A stretch of DNA of 64,000 nt from Rhodosporidiobolus odoratus (lineage: Eukaryota > Basidiomycota > Microbotryomycetes > Sporidiobolales > Sporidiobolaceae), in assembly GCA_034387635.1 (NCBI GenBank), contig JAOANU010000022.1:1-64000 (forward strand), written 5' to 3'. This document shows, piece after piece, positions 56,084 through 64,000 of this stretch (positions are counted from its first letter, which is position 1; each line of letters opens with the position of its first letter). Both the position numbers and the translations under genes were made by a program. The notes below the pieces were generated by a model, which had not been told where the DNA came from, did not search any database, and saw only the letters and a list, made by a program, of their open reading frames with translations.

Positions 56084-59000
56084 CTACAACAGGGAAAGGT
56101 CGAGCAGCGGCTTGAGATTCGCAGCGGCGGCCGGTTTCGCCTCGATCTCCTCCAGGTTCTCGTCAAGCCTCCAGTGCTTCCCCGAAGGCTTCAGGTAGAG
56201 TAGCTCGTCATCCTCCACCGCTACCAGCCAGCATACAATCAGATACCCTTTGATGCGGAACGTCTGCTTCTCCGCCGGTGAACCTTGGAAGCGCTGAACG
56301 GCGGTGTTGATCATGGCTCGGGTAATGTAGCCCTTGTTGACAGCGTAGCGGTAAGTTCGAAGGAGAGTTCTGCCAGGTGCGAACATATCAGCATGGCCCT
56401 TCACAGGAGAGTTAGGAGATTGTGATTGCGAACGGAGATGTGGGAGGTGATTTCGAATCGAACCCTGAGCGTGAGCGGTAAGATCAGCAAACGATTGCCG
56501 TACAATGTGACGGCACCTACCATATTGACTACCAAACCCCGACGCATCCCGGATGCCCGCATGTTGAGCGACTCCTTGCCAGAACGGCTTGTTCTTTTGA
56601 TCGCGCTGAGGTTCGCGCTGCCAGAGCACCTTGGTGAGCTCAGCGCAGGTCAGATAGACGGGCGTCTGCGCAAGAGAGACGATTTGATTAGCTTGCAAGC
56701 AGGAGTCAGAAGATGAAGGAATGGGGAAAGGGGAAGCAGGTACGCAGGGAAGGGGACAGACCTCGATCTCCTTGACCTGCTCTCCGTAGAAGCGTACCGA
56801 TACCCAGTTGATGAGAGGCTCCAACTGTTCCCAGATACTGACGAGGTCTCTGCGATCGAGCTTCTCGTTGAGGCCTTTGGCTGCTGCCGAGAAGTTGCCG
56901 CCGTGATCCTTCAACGCGGCCTTGACCACCTCGAGGTTCGCTCGGAGAATATCCCGCTTGACAGACCCTTCCGGAAGCTGAAGCGTGGCCTGCTCCTCAT
57001 TTGAAGCTGCTTCCGAGTCAACATCGGACTCGGTTTCGCCTTCCGACTCGGTTGCAATGGCGAGAGCGCTGGCGGTATTGCGGCGGTTTTCTGGGAGATC
57101 GACGAACGTAGACGACCCCACTTGCGGCGCATTGTTTGTAACCGCTGCATGAAGTTTCGGTCTCTTTGGGTGGGGCGCCGCCGGTTTCTTGGTATTCGGC
57201 AAGGGCGAAGATGACGGAGATTGGGAAGAGGTGTTGGGCGGGATCCGGCGGTCGAGAGAATTGCATGAACTCGGGTCGGTAGAATCGAGGTCCGAATCGC
57301 TTGCATCTGATCGTAGTGATGGGAGGGAAACGAGACGAAATTAGGTCAGCAATGCTTGGGCTGTCCATTGACACAGGGCGCGGCCAGGACACAAAGAGGG
57401 TAGGAGGATATCGAGCCGGTCATACCGTCTATAGTCATGGACGCCTCGTCAGCATCGTCCTCGTCCCGACCGCGCTTCTCACCCTGCCGGTCTTCCGAAA
57501 GCACCGCGGTACTCCCCCGTGCACTATCCTCATCCTTCCTGCTAACTTCTGCACTTGAACCGCCCCTCAACCTTGCCTTCTTTGTCGAGGGTCCCTCCTC
57601 TTCGTCTGCAGTGCTGCCCTCATGCTCCAGCTCGCCTAAAGCGCTTTCGGCCTCGACAGCACGAGCGAAGCCTGCCTTTTTCCTCTTCTTCTGCAAGGCG
57701 CCTACTGCCGTCGAAGTGTCTGCAGATCCGGGTGTCGCGGAGGATGGGGGCAGATGCGGCTTCTTGGCGGTTCCGAAAGAAGGGGAATGCGCCGACAAAG
57801 CGAGAGCTTGAGAAGACGACGACAGGGCTGCGGCGCTGTAAGGAGAGGAAGCGGCGAGCTGCGACGCTGGCATGTTGCCAATCGGTACCGAAACTTTAAC
57901 GGTGCGAACGACGACAGAGAAGGGGTTGGCGCGCTTGGCTCTGCCGACGCGTTCGCGCTCTCGCCTCTCTGCCTCCCGCTTCTTCTCCGCGGCCACAGCT
58001 GCAGGAGAAACCCCGTAGCCGCGGACACGAGGTATCGCGGCACCCGCTTCGTACTCCAGCTTACGCTTCTGATTCTGAAGCCCAGCTTCTTGCTCCGCGT
58101 CGTCCTTAACCTTTATCAAGTCCGCGGCCGTCGACCAACGCTTCTTTCCAACACCGTCCATGGCCTGATAGAGCATCGAGGAGGGGCCCGGTAGCCATTC
58201 CGTGCTGAAAGAGCGGTTTTGTTCCTCAACCGGAATGCTTGCCGCCCAAAGTCGTAGGGCGCGAGGGGAGACCCGGCCACATGAGTTGTGCTGCGGAGAA
58301 CCGTTACTTGGAACGCTCCCGATCCCGACTGCGACGTCGACCTCAAGACCCATTGCGAGGGGCACGGAAAGGTCGAGATCGGCGACGGAGGATATGACGG
58401 AGAGGATGACCATCGCGCCGTCCGTGCCGATCTCGCCCTGCTGGAGCTCGCGGACTGCACGAAGTAGCTCGCCCTCCACGCTGTCCGGGAGGAATAGGTG
58501 GTCGAGGAAGCGGGGATGGCCGTTGACGCCCGCGCGATCTCCGGCGCCCCAACCGGTGTAAGGTGCTTGAAGCCCGGGCATTGCGGTAAGCCCGGCAGCT
58601 TGTGCTTCTGCAGCAGCTTGCTCGAAGTGGATGGCCATCTGGGTGAGCGTGAAAGGCGCTTTGCTAGTAGGAGCCCGGCGCCGGAGGATCGGAGCGATGG
58701 CGAAAGCGGCCGACACAGAGAGCCTGAGCGCGACAATGTAGACGAACTGCCAGAGCTTAAAGAGATTGTCGCAGTCGAGGAGCTGCTGATCGTAGGGAGA
58801 GCGGCAAGAAGGTCGAGTCGAGAGGCCGTCGTGGAGGAAGGAGGGAAAGCGTGACCATCGAGCAAGGAACTCAGCGAGTGTTCCGAAGGCGAAATGATAC
58901 TCGCCTTGCTCCTTGTGACGACGAAGCAAACGATCGTAGACCGCCTGGCCTTCTTGAACGGTTCCGCCGTATGTCCACTGCGCTTGCTGCTCTTCGGCCG

Positions 59001-60331
59001 TGCCGGGAGGGAGGAGAGTCCACGAGATCCCGTTACTGACGCCGCCTGTCACGCCTCGGCGGGCGGAGACTGGTGACCACCGACCTGCGATGGCCAACTT
59101 CGAGTCTGGCGGTCTCTTCGGGGTTTCGACCGGTGTTTGCGGGGGTTTAGACGGAGAGGTCTGAGGCGGAGAGGTAGTGGTCGAAGAGGGCAGAGGGTGA
59201 GGGGCGGCAGTCGGGGGTTTTGTGTGCTGTGGAGCGGGGAGTTTCGCAGGCAGGAACGTCTTTGTCGAAATGGGACGCGTTGCAGAAGGGGAGGTGGAGG
59301 TCGGAGCGGCGGAGGCTGGGTTTGCAGGGGCAGAGGGTGGAAGGGGCGTTGGATTCGCAGCAAGACGAGCAGGAGGAAAGGGAGGAGAAGTCGCGGCTGT
59401 AAATACGGAAGCGTATCAGCCTCGACTTCTAAGGTAGAAGCGATGAAGTTTACGCACGAGAACCAGCTGCGCCCACGTCCATAGCGCTCAGATCGAGATT
59501 CCAGATGTCATCGCCATCGAAGAACTCGTCGTCACTTCCTCCAAAGTCTTGAGGCGGCTCATAGGGAGCAGGCGAAGAGGCGGCATTGAGGACCGGTGCA
59601 GGGGGCAGCGCTTGTCCAGTCGAGTCTGAGCGGAACGTGACGAGTCCTAGCAGCGTATGAATCCCTGATCAGCTTGTACTGACATTCTTCGGGTGGAATA
59701 AGCAGGCAGAGCGAGGAATTGATGGAGGTAGATATCTAGAGTTGCTACGTTACTGTACGGCTGACGCACCCTGTTGAAGGTTCGACCCATTGCTTCCATA
59801 CCCGCCCTGTTGCTCTATGCCGCTCGCTTCACCTCCCGAAACTGCCTTGCACCACGCAACTGCACCATCAACGCCAGCCACTGCCGCTACCGCGGGGTCT
59901 TTGTTGATGCCTCCATCGACCAACGCGGGTGTGCCCACAACGTCGAGTGCGTCTTCTTTGGCGCTCAAGACGCCTGCAGATCGGTCTGCGTCTCGGCTAG
60001 AGCCGTTCGACGTCCTATTGACATCGTCCGCGGTGGCAGCATGCTCCTGAGGATGGCTAGATGACGGAGTCGAAGGGCGGAGAGTTACCGGAGCTTGGCG
60101 ATAGACATGTGTGGGACTGGGACGCGCACTCAGCTGCGCTGTAGCGAGCGAGAGGAAGAGATCTTCATGTCGACTTGCAGGGAGGAGGTACGGCGGACGG
60201 AGCGAGGCGATGTTCGGGACGGACTTAGGCCGATGATGTTGCTGGGAATGCCTTGGTTCGCGTCTCGGTAGCCGTTCGTCCGCTGTACTTATTGTGGAAG
60301 GGTGTGAGGGTGGGGAAATGAAGGATGCCAT
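56084..60331 (-). CDS. Large protein of unknown function, Ser/Pro-rich N-terminus
   Basis: The ATG at 60331 starts a disordered N-terminus. The exon joins at 59760/59644 (QQG-LVTFRSDS), near 59465/59400 and at 57430/57315 (gtatga donor after a GAC-G, continuing GAT-GCA-AGC) keep one frame to the stop at 56084. Features in order are DEFFDGDDIWNLDLSAMD, a Pro/Ser/Thr-rich stretch (59390-59130), IAGRWSPV and YHFAFGTLAEFLARWSRFPSF. Then come LFKLWQFVYIVALRLSVSAA, a basic coiled region (AAEKKREAERRERE) and acidic patches. The C-terminal domain has KGLNEKLDRRDLVSIWEQLEPLINW and VYLTCAELTKVLWQREP. An in-frame intron at about 56763-56669 is likely. The total is about 1,250 residues. A nuclear regulator is possible from composition, but no family is recognised; it could also be two genes. 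Confidence 0.6.
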
Positions 60332-60626
60332 CTCGAGGCGTCGAAGGCGGGCAGAAGCGGGCCAAGGTGGGCCAGACTGCGCGATTATGCCTGACTACCT
60401 TCAAGCGCGCCTATCAGAGTGTGCAGTGACTGGTATGGAGGAAAAGAAGGAAGGTAAGCCTGCTCGCTTCCGCTGATTTCTTTCCTTTCCTTCTTCACTC
60501 TTTACGACCCGCGCCTTGAAGCGTACGAAGTGCTGCACCAGACCAACACAACACCTCAGTACTACTTCACTCTGCCCCGCACTGTCCAGGCCACTAGACG
60601 TGCTTCTCCTCATCGCTCCGCTCGGC
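60332..60626. promoter_or_regulatory. Divergent promoter region between two large unknown genes
   Basis: About 295 bp separate the starts at 60331 (minus) and 60627 (plus). No TATA box is clear. The right half is CT-rich on the plus strand, as expected before a fungal start. Confidence 0.4.
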
Positions 60627-62723
60627 ATGAACAACGATACAATCAATGCAGAGAATGAGCACTGGACGCTTGTCGTCGGAGGACTGCCTCAACCTCAGCC
60701 TGATAAGGTGTGTCCAGGTGTTTCCCTCTGCCTCCAAGCCACAGCGACTTACCAAAGTATTCTGTCACCACAGCCCGCTTTTCAGAGACTGATCGCCAAT
60801 CTCGTTAGCCTGACAGAACCGGAGCTTATTGCGAGCTTCAGGCATGCGACCAAGATCCTGTGCGTAGTCTTTCGCTGCTCACATCTCGTTGACTAATATT
60901 CTGGTTTCCCAGCTTCATTGTGGTGAGAGGGTTGAAGAAGGTATATGCCGCACAGCGTCGTTTGTTTCTGGCCGAGTTGTCGAAGGACATCTTTGCGCTT
61001 TCAGGGGTACGACTGCTCCGGCTCGATCCTCCGGTGCTGCAGCTAACCACCTATACACTGCAGATTGTAGGGACCACCACGTTCGCGCTTGCCGGTGATG
61101 AGGCGGCGCTCACCGATCCTCAGCTTCATTGGTACAAGAGCCCGACCTTCGATCTGGAGCAGTGCCGAGTCGACATTCTCTCCGCAACTGAAATCGCTCA
61201 AGTCCTGCAAACAGGGTCAGGGGCCTCCGAAGACTTTTCAGCGGCCGCCGGTTCTATGTCCGACAACTCTGCCTCGCGCATGGTACTGTCCGACTCGGCA
61301 CGCGGTACAAGCATGTCCCGCCGCTCAAGTTCCCCTACGATACCGCTTGTCGCAGCTGGACCTTCTCAAACGAGTTCCTCCTCCCTCATTCAACCAGGCA
61401 CCGCAAGCCTTGCCGGTAGACGGGCATGTCCGTCGGCGAAGCTGGAAGCAAGATGGCGCCCGAGCTCGACAGCGCCTGGGAAACGGCTTTGAAGGAGCGC
61501 GAAAAGGTTGAGTCGGAACTAGCGCAGAAGAAGGAGGAGGATACCGAGTTGAGTTCGCAACTGAGCAAGCTTGCACTGGCCGAGCTTCAGCAAGCGGTAG
61601 CGATGCGGCGTCGTGTGCTGGGAGGTTCAACGGTATCGGACTTGCTTGCTCTGGTGCGTGCTTCATACCCTCGCGCCTTCCCGGGCAATCGTCCACTGGT
61701 TCTCTGCACTAGGCGGGACAGCTTACCACGACTCGGGATTTATTCTAGCTTGACTCATCTAAGACCGATTGGAAAGCTCTCGATGTGGCATCCGCTTCCT
61801 TCCCGAATGCGACTTTCGCACATCCCGCTCCTTCGACCCCGATCGCTCGCACGTCTGCACAGCCCGTTCCTGCCGCGCCCGTCCTGTTTCCTACCCCTTC
61901 TTCTCGCTACCCGACAGTACCCCCTATTCCGTCCGCCTGTTACTTGCGCATAGTGACGGACGGCATCATCCCTCCAACCCCCACCGTTCCTTTCCATATC
62001 CCAACCGATCCGAGCTCGCTGCCGCGCGTTCTACAGAGTAACTCGTGGTCCGTCAAGAAGAATCAGCCAGACAACCCGCGCGTACACAAGCCCGACGCAC
62101 CGTGGAAGTTCGATTTCGAGAGGACAGGCGAACCTCCTCGTGCGCCTCTCGCTACGGAGTTCATCCGCTGGGTCGCCCTCCCACATCGCCCACCTATCGG
62201 TTACGAGCCCGTTCAGCGTCCGAACACCAGCTTCTATCACCCGGCTGATGGGCACACAGTCTGGAAATTGCTAAACCTTCTCGGTGATGGGGAGGTTTTG
62301 AGTAATAATATGCTGGACTATGGAAGACGCGCGATCACGGTGAACGGCGTGTATCATGCACTTGGAACGGCGCTGGGAGCTCGAGGCAAAGATGTGTACG
62401 TCCAAAGTCGGCTGCACTCGGCTGCTATCTTCTTGGTTTTCCCGGTTCAGGCAGATGTCCGATTACATCCCTTTCAGTCGAAAACAGGCCTGACCTCTCG
62501 ATTGCGCAGGATCGGCATCCTCATTTCGCCGGCGTATTCGACGCCCGGCTGGGATATGGAAGTCGTTATCTCCACTAGCTACGAAAACTTTGAGCCGCTG
62601 CAAACCGGCCGTCGTAACTTCCTGGACTACTGGGGTAGGGCGGTCGTCTGGGGCAACGGATACCAAGGGAACCTGAGCAGGATGGAAGAAAAGGAGCTTG
62701 GGTGGACGGCCACGACATGGTGA
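60627..62723 (+). CDS. Protein of unknown function with a Ser/Pro-rich middle (one frame break)
   Basis: The ATG at 60627 gives HWTLVVGGLPQPQPDK, then exons with FQRLIANLVSLTEPELIASFRHATKI, RGLKKVYAAQRRLFLAELSKDIFALSG, and GTTTFALAGDEAALTDPQLHWYKSPTF. A Ser-rich region follows, then a coiled coil (EREKVESELAQKKEEDTELSSQLSKLALAELQQAV). The C-terminal domain has FIRWVALPHRPPIGYEP, VWKLLNLLGDGEVLSNNMLDYGRRAI, ISPAYSTPGWDMEVVISTSYENFEP and ends WTATTW at 62723. The frame changes near 61420 between the Ser-rich part and the coiled coil without a convincing intron; a one-base error is the simplest reading. No family is recognised. Confidence 0.6.
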
Positions 62724-62823
62724 AGTTGCGCACACCGCAATTTCCCGTAACTCTGTTTCGCTTTTTTTGCTGAATGGGACAGAGCACTTCATGATTCGTT
62801 TCGTTTCGTCCGCTATGACTACC

Positions 62824-63809
62824 CTACTTCTTCTTGCCTGCTTGACCCAATGGCTGTCCGATACCTTGCCCGCGAAGCTTGACTTTAAGTATACGTTCCA
62901 TCTTGCCAAGGACCGCGGGATCAGGACGAGCCTTCATGTTTTCGTCTAATATGTGGAGTATGAGAAGTACGATGGTCGAGAACGGCGCATAGTTTAAGCG
63001 ATGTCGGTAGGACGGACAAAGATGATGAGAAGAGATCGAAGGACACGCGGCGCAGAAAAGGGGGGCGGGGGCACCGAGGCGATGGTGAAGAAGACGATAA
63101 GGACATCAGCATCAGTTACTGGCGGAACGTGCGGCTGAGGGGCGGGAGCATGCTTACATTCTTGGATGATAGTCCCCTTGACGTTCAACATCTTTGCCAA
63201 ATCCCCCTGTCCAAGTGGCTTGGCGACGCCATCCGACCCGACGTAGTTCTGACGCGCCTTCTGGATAACCTTGCCGAGTTCGAGAGAGACGGTGGCGGGG
63301 GGAGCAACCTCGTTGTCGCGGTCGAGTTTAGCAATTTTGGCATGGTCGGTGCCAGGGAGCTTGTTTCCCGTTGCTAGACTCGTCCGAGACAACGAGGTGC
63401 ATCCCATACGATTGATGGCGAGAGAAAGGGAGGAGAGTGGAAGGGAAAATCGGGAGGTGGACGGCGTGCCAAGGCGGCGGTGAGAAAGAAAAGAAAGGCG
63501 ACAAACGAGATCAGCTCCGAGCTCGCCCCTGCCCAGCTAGCTGAGGCTACGTGTACCAGCACCGCCGCTTCCGGCGAGCGAAACTATGGCACGCACCCTT
63601 CCTGTCCGTGTCGACGCTTCCGCCTGCCCTCCTTGCCGCGTTGATCGCTCCCTCACTCCTGACGACAGTCGGTCCACGAGCCCTGGAGCCGATGACAGTC
63701 TGGCTGTCCCAGTCTGTTACAGATCTGGTGGTGATGGTGAACCGACGAGAGGACGACGTCAGCCTGAGCGACAAGGTGGCATGAGAAGGGGAGGAACGGA
63801 CCCAGCCAT
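62824..63809 (-). CDS. MBF1: Multiprotein-bridging factor 1 (transcription coactivator)
   Basis: MBF1 bridges activators and TBP, and also guards ribosomes against frameshifting on collisions. Four exons join in frame: 63809-63802, 63724-63597, 63373-63158 and 62945-62824. They read MAGSVTDWDSQTVIGSRAR, AINAARRAGGSVDTDRK, GTDHAKIAKLDRDNEVAPP, then the helix-turn-helix VSLELGKVIQKARQ, LGQGDLAKMLNVKGTIIQEYE, and PDPAVLGKMERILKVKLRG, ending in a Lys tail. This is the full family length of about 155 residues. The first exon is only 8 bases (ATGGCTGG). All introns are GT...AG. It is convergent with the 60627 gene, with 100 bp between stops. Confidence 0.95.
63802..63809 (-). other. 8-base first coding exon of MBF1
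   Basis: ATGGCTGG is followed by donor gtccgt, and its phase fits the acceptor accag before ATCTGTAACAGACTGGGAC, giving MAGSVTDWD. The second exon has no in-frame ATG at the expected start, which supports this tiny exon. A different upstream start is possible but not needed. Confidence 0.7.
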
Positions 63810-64000
63810 TTTGTTCGAGTGGTTGAGAGACGGGTGGGTGGAAGAAGAGTGTCGAGGGTGCTCTGAGTGCGAGTCTGCGAGCGGCAAGAGGAGTGGCGGA
63901 GGAGTGAGATGGGACCGATGAGAGACGGGCGCAAGTCGAGTCGAGTCGTCAGTAGAGTGGAAGGAGAAGCAACGGGAATAGCGAGTCAGATAAGTCGAGC

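Noticed and set aside
56084..57202. Independent gene starting at 57202
   Set aside because: Its first codons continue in phase from the upstream exon through a GT...AG intron (57430/57315), so it is the C-terminal part of the larger gene.
1..64000. CRISPR arrays, bacterial operons, rRNA genes or telomere repeats
   Set aside because: None seen; repeats present are LTRs, short tandem units and segmental duplications, and the genes are intron-rich eukaryotic genes.

Overview
The window is nuclear DNA from a fungus. Genes are split by short GT...AG introns, some exons are only 8-10 bases long, composition is GC-rich, and a large Ty3/gypsy retrotransposon lies beside MCM4, NFS1, Rieske and MBF1 genes. 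This suggests a basidiomycete yeast, probably a Pucciniomycotina red yeast (Microbotryomycetes); the lineage is my inference from gene style, not a database match.

Layout. Bases 1-21535 are a tandem Ty3/gypsy array on the minus strand: the 3' truncated internal region of copy 1 (1-7929), a shared LTR (7930-10400), a second internal region (10401-19105) and the outer LTR (19106-21535). The LTRs are unusually long (about 2.45 kb), start and end TGTGGGA...TCCCACA and are nearly identical, so the array is young. The Gag-Pol is built as one very long frame with an extra region of about 1,100 residues between protease and reverse transcriptase. That region holds two pairs of duplicated modules, one pair resembling a Gag capsid. 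Copy 1 has one frameshift in the window; copy 2 has seven frame breaks.

Bases 21875-41452 carry, mostly on the minus strand, an unknown gene P1, a plus-strand membrane-protein gene, NFS1 (cysteine desulfurase), MCM4 (replicative helicase subunit), an unresolved plus-strand gene, P2 (a paralogue of P1), an unknown gene P3 and a glutathione S-transferase. Bases 42020-53031 are on the plus strand: SFT2 (Golgi traffic), the Rieske subunit of complex III, a truncated gene A', a long unknown gene B related to A', and a small unknown gene. Bases 55041-55855 repeat the end of the Rieske gene and the start of gene B. A large unknown gene (56084-60331, minus) is divergent from another (60627-62723, plus), and MBF1 (62824-63809, minus) closes the window.

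The main biological points are the unusual Gag-Pol architecture, the triplicated Rieske-terminal-exon plus neighbour-first-exon module, and the P1/P2 pair. Several apparently intact single-copy genes have isolated one-base breaks (near 44860, 49050 and 61420). Single-base frameshifts anywhere in the window may therefore be assembly errors and should not be over-read.
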